From: Burkholderiales bacterium
Lineage (GTDB): Bacteria > Pseudomonadota > Gammaproteobacteria > Burkholderiales > SHXO01
Assembly (NCBI GenBank): GCA_026125625.1
Contig: JAHCKU010000178.1
Location: 1 to 6,649, forward strand
Reading direction: 5' to 3'
Length of the DNA stretch: 6,649 bases
Under the pieces are notes generated by a model. It saw only the letters and a program-made list of their open reading frames with translations. It ran no database searches and had not been told where the DNA came from. This document shows, one piece after another, positions 1 to 6,591 of this stretch (the first letter of the stretch is position 1; every line of letters begins with the position of its first letter). Position numbers and translations under genes: made by a program.

Positions 1-30
1 ATCCTGATCAGTCCGCAAAGCTTCTTCTAG
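1..30 (+). CDS. C-terminal end of upstream gene, probably Wza-like XrtA-system polysaccharide export protein (partial)
   Basis: Frame 1 reads ILISPQSFF and then TAG at 28-30, so only nine residues are visible. In XrtA/PEP-CTERM exopolysaccharide operons the gene directly before the chain-length determinant normally encodes a periplasmic/outer-membrane polysaccharide export protein (Wza/SLBB type). From memory, these proteins often end in a short hydrophobic tail of the form ILIP-x-S-aromatic-F. The tail here fits that pattern, and the position and strand are as expected. Nine residues cannot prove identity, so the call rests mainly on context. The 43 bases between this stop and the next start contain no clear terminator, consistent with read-through into the next gene. 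Confidence 0.5.
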   Translation: MLISPQSFF

Positions 31-73
31 GCTTCTCGCGGCCTGCAGCCTTGACCGCGTCGGTGCTCGCAAC

Positions 74-1657
74 ATGGAACAACTGATTGCCCAGATCGTC
101 ACCATTGCCAAGGGCATGTGGCGGTTCCGCTGGCCGTCCTTGGCCGTGGCCTGGCTGGTGGCGGTGGTCGGCATGATCATCGTCTTCAGGGTGCCGGACA
201 ACTACGAGGCCACGGCGCGCGTCTACGTGGACACGCAGTCGATCCTGAAGCCGCTCATGTCCGGGCTGGCCGTACAGCCCAACGTCGAGCAGCAGGTGGT
301 CATGCTCAGCCGAACGCTCATCAGCCGCCCCAACATGGAGAAGCTGGTGCGCATGGCCGACCTGGATCTGGAGGCGAAGACGCCCCAGCAGCGTGATGCC
401 GTGATCGATGGATTGATGAGTTCGATCAAGGTGCAAGGGCGAGCCAAGGACAACCTGTACACCATCACCTATCGCAGCTCTCAACCCGCAAAGGCCAAGA
501 GGGTGGTGGACTCCCTGCTGTCCATCTTCGTCGAATCCGGATTGGGCAACAAGCGCCGCGACACGGAGAAGGCGCAGCAGTTCATCGACGAGCAGATCCG
601 CGAGTACGAGCGCCGGCTGCAGGAGGCCGAGCGCAGACTCAAGGACTTCAAGCTCACCAATCTGAACGGGCTGGCCGGCGGGCAGGACGCGATCAGCACC
701 ATGGTGGCCATGGAAGACCAGATCAGCCGTGCCCGCATGGACCTGCGTGCAGCGGAACAATCGCGCGACACCCTGAAGCGCGAACTTGCGGGTGAAGAAC
801 CGGTCTTTCTGCCGGACCCGAACTGGTCCGCACCGAGCATGAGTAACGAGTCGATATCGACGGAGCTGGATCAGCGCATCGAAGCACTCAAGCGCAATCT
901 GGACGAGCTCCTGCGCAAATACACCGAGCAGCACCCGGATGTGACCGGCACGCGCCGCGTCCTGGCCGAGCTGGAAGCGCAACGCCAGGAACGCCTGGAG
1001 GCGCTCAGGAAGGCGATCGCCGAAGATAAATCGGAGGGTGCCAGGGCAATGCCCGGCGTGGAACGCAATCCGGTGTACCAGCAGCTCAAGTTGTCCCTGG
1101 CGGAAGCCGAGGCCAACACCGCCGCGCTGCGCGGCCGCCTGGTGGAGCTGGAAACACGCTATGAGCAGGTACGCAGCACTGCCCGGCTGCGCCCCGAGTT
1201 GGAAGAGCAGCTGGTGCAGTTGAACCGCGACTATCAGGTGCAGAAGTCACAGTACGACAGCCTGCTCGCCCGGCGCGAATCTGCATCCATGACGAGCGAG
1301 CTGGAACAATCGGCGAGCATCGCCGATTTCCGCGTGATCGATCCCCCGCGCGTCTCGCCCAAGCCGGTGGCGCCCAACCGATTGCTCCTGCTTCCGGCAG
1401 CGCTCGTCGTTTCACTCGGCGCAGGTGTGTTTTCCGCCTTCCTGTACGGGCAGGTATTTCCCACCTTCCACTCCGCACGCGGCCTGCGCCGCACCACGCA
1501 ACGTCCCGTCCTGGGCGCTCTGACGCTGCAAGAAACGCCGCTGGCGAAGCGCAAGAATCGCATGCGTTCGTTCGCTTTCACGAGCGCCCTGGCCGGCCTG
1601 GTCGGCTTGTTCGGATCAGCCTGGGTCGTCCTGCTGCTGATGTCGCGGACTGCTTAG
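74..1657 (+). CDS. XrtA/PEP-CTERM-system polysaccharide chain-length determinant (Wzz/GNVR type)
   Basis: This 527-residue inner-membrane protein is predicted to set EPS chain length together with the tyrosine kinase encoded next. A Wzz-type N-terminus has a transmembrane helix at about residues 22-38, followed by the PDNYEATARVYVDT segment typical of Wzz proteins. The large periplasmic part (about 40-434) has long charged helices with coiled-coil character at about 163-235, 262-320 and 335-400. The proline-rich segment DPPRVSPKPVAPNR (423-436) leads into a second helix at about 436-458, as in polysaccharide co-polymerases. A positively charged loop (459-498) precedes a third hydrophobic helix at about 499-523. 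There is no Walker motif, so the kinase domain fused to this module in Wzc is separate here. Length matches the XrtA-associated chain-length family (TIGR03007-like, roughly 500 residues). ATG at 74 is the only sensible start because the same frame offers no earlier ATG, GTG or TTG in the gap. No good Shine-Dalgarno is visible, so translation may depend on the upstream gene. Confidence 0.93.
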   Translation: MEQLIAQIVTIAKGMWRFRWPSLAVAWLVAVVGMIIVFRVPDNYEATARVYVDTQSILKPLMSGLAVQPNVEQQVVMLSRTLISRPNMEKLVRMADLDLEAKTPQQRDAVIDGLMSSIKVQGRAKDNLYTITYRSSQPAKAKRVVDSLLSIFVESGLGNKRRDTEKAQQFIDEQIREYERRLQEAERRLKDFKLTNLNGLAGGQDAISTMVAMEDQISRARMDLRAAEQSRDTLKRELAGEEPVFLPDPNWSAPSMSNESISTELDQRIEALKRNLDELLRKYTEQHPDVTGTRRVLAELEAQRQERLEALRKAIAEDKSEGARAMPGVERNPVYQQLKLSLAEAEANTAALRGRLVELETRYEQVRSTARLRPELEEQLVQLNRDYQVQKSQYDSLLARRESASMTSELEQSASIADFRVIDPPRVSPKPVAPNRLLLLPAALVVSLGAGVFSAFLYGQVFPTFHSARGLRRTTQRPVLGALTLQETPLAKRKNRMRSFAFTSALAGLVGLFGSAWVVLLLMSRTA

Positions 1658-1660
1658 GAG
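1656..1660 (+). promoter_or_regulatory. Shine-Dalgarno of the tyrosine kinase gene, overlapping the upstream stop codon
   Basis: AGGAG lies six bases before the ATG at 1667 and shares its first two bases with the TAG stop (1655-1657) of the chain-length gene. It is the best ribosome-binding site in the window. It fixes the kinase start and implies that ribosomes terminating on the first gene are placed to start the second. Confidence 0.8.
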
Positions 1661-1666
1661 CCCACG

Positions 1667-2764
1667 ATGAGCCTAGTCGAGCAGGCGGCCAAGCGCCTGG
1701 AGCAGTTGCGCAAAGCCGCTACCGAAGCATCGAGCGAAGCAGCCGCGCCTGCGTCTGCACGGGATGGAGCCGGCAGCACCGATAACGCATCCACCATCGA
1801 GCGCATGGTGCGACGGATGGAAGTGGCGCCCGGGGAAACCGCGCAAGCTGCACAACCCACGGCGGAGCGGCGTGCCGCTGATATGGCTGCAGATCAGCTA
1901 CCCCTTCCCCGTCATGCCGCGGCGGATACTCCCTCGCTGCGCGCGGATCTCGGCGATTCCGCCGACCAGGAGATGCGGCGTGAACCAGTATTGGGTGCGC
2001 TGGCGGACGTCCAGGACACCGAAGCACGCGACGATGCGCGCCGCTCGCGCAGGATTGCCATCGATTTGAAGCGCGTCGCCGCGGCAGGCGTGCTGACGCC
2101 GGACGCCGTGGAATCGCGGCTGGCGAACGAACTGCGCGTGATCAAGCGCCCCATCGTCAACAATTGCATAGGGAAATCCGCCTCGCGGGTGGTGCATGCC
2201 AACCGGGTGATGATCACCAGCTCGTCGCCGGGGGAGGGCAAGAGCTTCCTGTCGGCAAATCTGGCGATGAGCATCGCCATGGAGCGCGACAGCACGGTGC
2301 TGCTGATCGAAGCGGATACCGCCCGGCCGTCCCTGAGCACGCTGCTCGGCCTGCCGCCGACCCCTGGCCTGCTGGATCTGCTGGCGAATCCCGGCATGGA
2401 CGTGGCGACGGCCCTGATCCGCACCGATGTACCGAAGCTTGCTTTCCTGCCCGCCGGCACACGCCAGCAGCACAGCAACGAGCTGCTCGCAAGCGAAGTG
2501 ATGCAGCGTCTCGTCGACGAGCTCGCCAGCCGCTATCCGGATCGGATCCTGATCTTCGATTCGCCGCCCTTGCTGTTCTCGCCCGAGGCGCGCGTTCTGG
2601 CCCGCTATGTGGGCCAGGTGGTGGTGGTGGTGGAAGCCGAGAAGACCACGCACGGTATGCTGACCCAGGCACTGTCGATGGTCGAGGATTGCCCGGTCGT
2701 TCTTCTGGCGCTGAACAAGGCAACCTCTCCGGAAGAGAAGGGCTACTACTATTACACGGGTTAG
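1667..2764 (+). CDS. XrtA-associated tyrosine autokinase (BY-kinase, P-loop ATPase)
   Basis: A 365-residue cytoplasmic bacterial tyrosine kinase, predicted to autophosphorylate and to control the chain-length protein encoded nine bases upstream. Walker A is SSSPGEGKS (185-193). Walker A' is VLLIEADTARP (211-221). Walker B is ILIFDSPP (294-301). The protein ends in GYYYYTG, so the autophosphorylation cluster is Tyr360-363. The N-terminus, MSLVEQAAKRLEQLRKA, looks like an amphipathic helix and resembles the start of other XrtA-type kinases (TIGR03018-like). A conserved-looking block at about 128-162 (IDLKRVAAAG, then ELRVIKRP) leads into the kinase domain. Residues 18-127 are rich in Ala, Asp, Glu and Arg and probably disordered; they make this protein longer than I expect for the family. 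There is no transmembrane segment, so it must be recruited by the chain-length protein. Odd points: Glu215 replaces the first Asp of the usual Walker A' D-x-D, and PVLGAL at 107-112 also occurs in the chain-length protein. Confidence 0.93.
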   Translation: MSLVEQAAKRLEQLRKAATEASSEAAAPASARDGAGSTDNASTIERMVRRMEVAPGETAQAAQPTAERRAADMAADQLPLPRHAAADTPSLRADLGDSADQEMRREPVLGALADVQDTEARDDARRSRRIAIDLKRVAAAGVLTPDAVESRLANELRVIKRPIVNNCIGKSASRVVHANRVMITSSSPGEGKSFLSANLAMSIAMERDSTVLLIEADTARPSLSTLLGLPPTPGLLDLLANPGMDVATALIRTDVPKLAFLPAGTRQQHSNELLASEVMQRLVDELASRYPDRILIFDSPPLLFSPEARVLARYVGQVVVVVEAEKTTHGMLTQALSMVEDCPVVLLALNKATSPEEKGYYYYTG

Positions 2765-2774
2765 TCGGACCACC

Positions 2775-4352
2775 GTGCCTCCTGCCGCTAACCCTCGTTC
2801 CCGGCCGGTGCGACGCCACGTCGCGAACGCCCCGACATCGCTCGCAGCGGCGGTCGCACTGATGCTGCCTGGCGGCGGGCAGATCGCCCTGGCCGGCGAG
2901 CCGCGCTTCGACGCATCGATCAACGCCGAGTTCACCCTGACCGACAACGCGCGGCTGTCCAATTCCAACGAGAAGACCGACCTCATCCTGCGGCTGATGC
3001 CCAGTCTGCGCGCAGGCGCGGAAGGCGGACGTGTCAAGTGGCACGTTGGCTACCAGCCGAATCTCGTGTTCTATCTGGCCAACGGGGACCAGAACAACGC
3101 ACAGAACAACCTGAATGCCACGGCGTTGTTCGAGGCGGTCGACAACTTCTTCTTCATCGAAAGCCGCGCCACGGTCCGGCAAGCCTTCGAAAACCCGTTC
3201 CTGCCCACTCCAGGCGACGCCACGCTCGCAACCGGTAACCGAGTCGAAACCTATACGGTGGGATTGAGTCCTTATATCCAGGGTCAATTGTTCGGCGACT
3301 ACCACTATCTGCTGCGCAACGACAACTACTATTCGAATGCGCAATCGAACGTCTCGGGTGACGTGCTGACCAGCCGGGTATTCGGCTCCATCGACAGCCC
3401 GGTTCAGCGCCGCCGCCTGTTCTGGGGTGCGGACGCGAGCTATGACTACACGAAGTTCGAGAACCAGCAGGCGTTCGAGGCCCAGCTCGTGCGTCTACGG
3501 GTCGGTGCTGTGGTCACGCCGGAGCTGTCGGTCACCGGCAGCGGCGGCTACGAACAGAACGACTATGGCCTGACCGACTACAGCGGCGCCATCTATGGCG
3601 CCGGCTTCGACTGGCGGCCGACCCCGCGCACGCGGTTCGCCGCCAACTGGGAAGAGCGCTTCTTCGGACCTTCCTATCAGGTCAGTCTCAATCACCGTAC
3701 CCGTCTGACCACCTGGTCATTGAACGGATCTCGGAATACCCAGACTGCCAACAACGTCCTACTGGCCCTGTCGCCTGGGGAAACACGCGAATCACTCGAT
3801 TCGATTCTCACCGCCCGCATCCCCGACCCCCTGATACGGGAAGCGGCCATCGATCAGTTCATGATGGAAACCGGGCTTCCGGAACTGCTCGGCGTGCCCC
3901 TCGGGTTCTACAACAAGAACATCTTCCTGGTCGAGCGTGTGGACGCGCGCGTGGGCATTCTGGGTGTCCGAAACTCACTGCATTTCCGTGCGTACTGGGA
4001 AGAATCCGAAACACTCACCACCGACGACGAGACGGTCGCGACCGATCTGTTCGCGCGCAACACGCGCTTTCGCACGCACGGCGGCGGAGCCGCCTATTCC
4101 CACGAGCTCGCGCCGCGCACCAATCTGACGCTCAGCCTGGACCGCTCCTACACACGCAGCCTGACCGAGCAGCTGGCACTGATCACCGGCCGCGACGCGA
4201 CGCAAACCATCGCCCGGGTGTCGGTCACGCACGAACTGACTCCCAAGACCACCGTCACGGGACGCCTGCGGGTTGCCAGGTACGACTCGGACCAGGGAGG
4301 GCGGGACTACGATGAGCACGCCATCCAGGCATTGATCTTCCACCGATTCTAA
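2775..4352 (+). CDS. PEP-CTERM-system-associated outer-membrane beta-barrel protein (TIGR03016-like)
   Basis: A 525-residue predicted outer-membrane protein of unknown biochemical function. The arginine-rich N-terminus (R8, R10, R13, R14), a hydrophobic stretch (about 21-31) and QIALA before GE suggest a signal peptide cut near residue 40. The mature part has alternating polar/hydrophobic strands rich in Tyr, Asn, Gly and Thr, and ends in HRF with a terminal Phe, typical of beta-barrels inserted by BAM. Segments such as ERFFGPSYQVSLNHRTR (294-310) and the helical insert around 340-390, which begins TARIPDPLIREAAIDQF, resemble the family always found in XrtA-type EPS loci. It may be the outer-membrane part of EPS export or anchoring; that is inference from context. 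The start is GTG at 2775, ten bases after the kinase stop. GTG at 2808 is an alternative that would give a more usual 29-residue signal peptide. Neither has a strong Shine-Dalgarno, so the exact start is uncertain. Confidence 0.9.
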   Translation: MPPAANPRSRPVRRHVANAPTSLAAAVALMLPGGGQIALAGEPRFDASINAEFTLTDNARLSNSNEKTDLILRLMPSLRAGAEGGRVKWHVGYQPNLVFYLANGDQNNAQNNLNATALFEAVDNFFFIESRATVRQAFENPFLPTPGDATLATGNRVETYTVGLSPYIQGQLFGDYHYLLRNDNYYSNAQSNVSGDVLTSRVFGSIDSPVQRRRLFWGADASYDYTKFENQQAFEAQLVRLRVGAVVTPELSVTGSGGYEQNDYGLTDYSGAIYGAGFDWRPTPRTRFAANWEERFFGPSYQVSLNHRTRLTTWSLNGSRNTQTANNVLLALSPGETRESLDSILTARIPDPLIREAAIDQFMMETGLPELLGVPLGFYNKNIFLVERVDARVGILGVRNSLHFRAYWEESETLTTDDETVATDLFARNTRFRTHGGGAAYSHELAPRTNLTLSLDRSYTRSLTEQLALITGRDATQTIARVSVTHELTPKTTVTGRLRVARYDSDQGGRDYDEHAIQALIFHRF

Positions 4353-4354
4353 GG
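4351..4354 (+). promoter_or_regulatory. Shine-Dalgarno of the ATPase gene, overlapping the upstream stop codon
   Basis: AAGG lies eight bases before the ATG at 4363 and includes the last two bases of the TAA stop (4350-4352) of the outer-membrane protein gene. The arrangement matches the chain-length/kinase junction and supports translational coupling as well as the choice of start. Confidence 0.6.
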
Positions 4355-4362
4355 CGCTCCGC

Positions 4363-5406
4363 ATGTACGAGTCCTATTATCACCTCACCGGCAAGCCGTT
4401 CCAGCTCAGCCCCGATCCGGCGTTCTACTACGGCAGCCGCGTACACAAGCGCGCCTACGCCTATCTCGAGTACGGGCTCTATCAGGGCGAAGGTTTCATC
4501 GTCATCACCGGTGAGATCGGCGCAGGCAAGACCACGCTCGTACGCAGCCTGCTGGGGAACCTCGATCCGAACAAGGTGGTGGCTGCGCATCTGGTCAGCA
4601 CCCAGCTGGATGCCGACGACGTGCTGCGTGCGGTTTGTGCCGCCTTCGGCACACCCGTAAAGGCAACCGACAAGGCCTCGCTGCTGCATCAGCTCGAAGC
4701 GTTCCTGCGCAACGTCGCCCTCGACAACCGGCGCGCCTTGCTGGTGGTGGACGAGGCCCAGAACCTCACGCCGCGGGCGGTGGAAGAGCTGCGCATGCTG
4801 TCGAATTTCCAGATCGGCGAGCGCGCCCTGCTGCAAAGCTTCCTGATCGGCCAGCCGGAGTTGCGCCAGATGATGCAGGGGCCGGACATGCAGCAGGTCC
4901 GCCAGCGCGTCATCGCCTCCTATCATCTGGGACCACTGGATCGTGAGGAGACGCAGGCCTACATCGAGCACCGCCTCAAGTTCGTCGGCTGGAACGGCGA
5001 CCCGAAGATCGATGACGAGGCCTACGACGCGATCTTCACTTTCACGGCCGGCATTCCCCGCCGGATAAATCTGGTGTGCAACCGCCTCATGCTGGCGGGG
5101 TTCCTGAACGAAATGCACGTGCTGACCGCCGAGAACGTGGAAGGCGTGGTGAAGGAGATCAAGGAAGAGATCGGCGTGGTGAACAGTGAGACGCCGGCTT
5201 CCGACTGGAACGTCCCCGCCGCGGCTGAGGCGGCGCATCAGGTCGCCGAGCCCAAGGTGGTGGTGGCACCTGTCGACGAACGCCTGCTGAACCGCGTCGC
5301 ACGACTGGAGAAAGGGTTGGTCGCAGTGCTGACCATGTTGAAACGGACCGCTCAGGGCCTGGAAAAACAAGAAAAAGCGAGTCCCGAACGCACGGCGAAA
5401 TCGTGA
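4363..5406 (+). CDS. XrtA/PEP-CTERM-system-associated ExeA-like AAA ATPase
   Basis: A 347-residue predicted cytoplasmic ATPase. It begins MYESYYHLTGKPFQLSPDP, the typical N-terminal signature of the ExeA/GspA family and of the XrtA-associated branch (TIGR03015-like). Walker A is GEIGAGKTT (50-58), Walker B is LLVVDEAQN (126-134), a sensor 1-like segment LIGQPEL lies at 161-167, candidate arginine fingers are R180 and R182, and a sensor 2-like GIPRRIN is at 230-236. The peptidoglycan-binding domain of true ExeA is absent. After a Pro/Ala/Val-rich linker (about 275-303), a short amphipathic helix (about 305-335, Leu/Val at heptad-like spacing) may form a coiled coil. By analogy with ExeA it could use ATP to assemble or energise an envelope complex, perhaps with the outer-membrane protein encoded just upstream, but its function is not established. 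Its 3' end is A-rich and overlaps the next gene. Confidence 0.93.
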   Translation: MYESYYHLTGKPFQLSPDPAFYYGSRVHKRAYAYLEYGLYQGEGFIVITGEIGAGKTTLVRSLLGNLDPNKVVAAHLVSTQLDADDVLRAVCAAFGTPVKATDKASLLHQLEAFLRNVALDNRRALLVVDEAQNLTPRAVEELRMLSNFQIGERALLQSFLIGQPELRQMMQGPDMQQVRQRVIASYHLGPLDREETQAYIEHRLKFVGWNGDPKIDDEAYDAIFTFTAGIPRRINLVCNRLMLAGFLNEMHVLTAENVEGVVKEIKEEIGVVNSETPASDWNVPAAAEAAHQVAEPKVVVAPVDERLLNRVARLEKGLVAVLTMLKRTAQGLEKQEKASPERTAKS

Positions 5407-5408
5407 TG
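5403..5408 (+). promoter_or_regulatory. Stop/start overlap joining ATPase and epimerase genes
   Basis: The bases GTGATG hold a GTG start (5403), the TGA stop of the ATPase gene (5404-5406) and an ATG start (5406-5408) in the same frame as the GTG. No Shine-Dalgarno is visible in the preceding 18 bases. Epimerase translation therefore probably relies on termination and re-initiation. Sequence alone does not decide between GTG (4-base overlap) and ATG (1-base overlap). Confidence 0.65.
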
Positions 5409-6563
5409 GGCGCCCCGCCTCGCGATCTGCGTCCGGTGCTGTGCATCGTCGGCGCGCGCCCCAACTACATGAAGATGGCGCCGCTCATGCGCGCCCTGGG
5501 TGCAAATCCGGACGTTCCGCCTGCGGTCCTGGTGCATACCGGCCAGCACTACGATCCGTCGATGAACGCCAGGCTGTTCGAGGATCTCCAGCTGCCGGCA
5601 CCGGATCTCAATCTCGAAGTCGGCTCGGGCTCGCATGCGGTGCAAACGGCCGAGATCATGCGCCGCTTCGAGCCGGTGCTGGACGCTCAGCAGCCCTCCT
5701 GCGTCGTGATCGTCGGCGACGTCAATTCCACGCTGGCATGCAGCCTGGTCGCCGCCAAGAAAAACGTTCCCGTGGTGCACGTGGAAGCGGGTTTGCGCAG
5801 CTTCGATCGCAGCATGCCGGAAGAGATCAATCGCGTGCTGACCGATCAGATCTCCGATCTGCTGTACACGACCGAGCGCTCCGCGCACGCCAACCTGGCG
5901 CGCGAAGGCATCGATGCCGACAAGGTGCACTTCGTCGGCAATCTGATGATCGATTCCCTGCTCGGCCACAAGCCACGCGCCGTGCCGGTCACCCGCCTGC
6001 TCGACGATGCGGGTGTGCGCGGTTCCGATCAGAATGCGTGGCAGCGCTACGGCGTGGTCACGTTGCACCGGCCGTCCAACGTCGATGACCTCGACGTGCT
6101 GCGTCCGTTGCTGCGAGCGCTTCGCGATGCGAGTGAGCTGCTGCCGCTGATCTGCCCGCTTCATCCGCGCACGCGTGCGAACATCGACCGTTTCGGATTG
6201 TCCGAACTGATCACCTCGCCACGCATCCTGGTTTTTCCCCCGCAGGGCTACCTGGAGATGCTGGGCCTGATGTGCGCGGCAACGGCGGTCATGACCGACT
6301 CCGGCGGCATTCAGGAAGAGACGACCGCGCTGGGTGTACCTTGCCTGACGCTGCGGGAGAATACCGAACGACCGATCACCGTCGACCAGGGAACCAATAC
6401 CCTGGTCGGCAGAGACCACGAAAGCATTCTGGGCAATCTGCGGGACATCCTGAGCAACGGCGGCAAGCGTGGCCGTGTGCCGGAACTGTGGGACGGCCAT
6501 GCGGGAGAGCGCATCGCAGCGCATCTGGCCGGCTGGCTGCAGCGCCGCTACGCGCCCGTCTAG
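5403..6563 (+). CDS. wecB: UDP-N-acetylglucosamine 2-epimerase, non-hydrolysing
   Basis: Predicted cytosolic enzyme that interconverts UDP-GlcNAc and UDP-ManNAc, supplying a ManNAc-type precursor for EPS. At 386 residues from the GTG (385 from the ATG at 5406) it has the usual family length of about 370-390. Visible family motifs are: N-terminal nucleotide-fold strand VGARPNYMKMAPL (16-28); HTGQHYD (45-51); GDVNST (105-110), with Asp106 matching catalytic Asp95 of E. coli WecB; HVEAGLRS (126-133), with Glu128 matching Glu117; MPEEINR (138-144), with Glu141 matching Glu131; LHRPSN (221-226), with His222 matching His213; TDSGGIQEE (298-306); and RENTERP (318-324), which contacts UDP. All catalytic residues are present, so the enzyme should be active. 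The sequence after His222 (RPSN rather than RREN) places it outside the enterobacterial WecB branch. The gene overlaps the ATPase gene, and the deacetylase gene follows 28 bases after its stop, so it belongs to the EPS operon. Confidence 0.95.
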   Translation: MMGAPPRDLRPVLCIVGARPNYMKMAPLMRALGANPDVPPAVLVHTGQHYDPSMNARLFEDLQLPAPDLNLEVGSGSHAVQTAEIMRRFEPVLDAQQPSCVVIVGDVNSTLACSLVAAKKNVPVVHVEAGLRSFDRSMPEEINRVLTDQISDLLYTTERSAHANLAREGIDADKVHFVGNLMIDSLLGHKPRAVPVTRLLDDAGVRGSDQNAWQRYGVVTLHRPSNVDDLDVLRPLLRALRDASELLPLICPLHPRTRANIDRFGLSELITSPRILVFPPQGYLEMLGLMCAATAVMTDSGGIQEETTALGVPCLTLRENTERPITVDQGTNTLVGRDHESILGNLRDILSNGGKRGRVPELWDGHAGERIAAHLAGWLQRRYAPV

Positions 6564-6591
6564 GGCAAGCCTGGACCTACCACCTACTATC

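Noticed and set aside
31..73. Small repeats in the first intergenic gap (gcttct at 20-25 and 31-36; GGC-CTGCA-GCC hairpin) as a possible terminator or regulatory element
   Set aside because: The stem is only three base pairs with no T-run after it, and the direct repeat is six bases; both are expected by chance.
8..982. 324-codon - strand open frame opposite the chain-length gene
   Set aside because: It has the same shadow character and lies inside a gene with clear Wzz features on the + strand.
2618..2632. Five tandem GTG triplets in the kinase gene, a possible slippage repeat
   Set aside because: They encode a Val beta-strand (318-322) expected in this fold. Loss or gain of a unit would stay in frame, and the tract is short.
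3039..3053. TGGCACG resembling the -24 half of a sigma-54 promoter, of interest because PrsK/PrsR-RpoN control is known in related loci
   Set aside because: The -12 half reads CTAC rather than TTGC, and the site is inside the outer-membrane protein gene, far from the next start.
1898..3344. Long overlapping - strand open frames (379 and 376 codons) opposite the kinase and outer-membrane protein genes
   Set aside because: Same GC-bias shadow effect. They cross the real gene boundary, overlap each other in different frames and show no recognisable domain.
4255..5370. 371-codon - strand open frame opposite the ATPase gene
   Set aside because: Shadow of the + strand ATPase, which carries a full set of AAA motifs; the reverse translation is His/Gln/Leu-rich with no motif.
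6564..6591. Possible terminator between the epimerase and deacetylase genes
   Set aside because: Only a trivial GGC-AA-GCC inverted repeat is present, with no T-run, so the operon probably continues.
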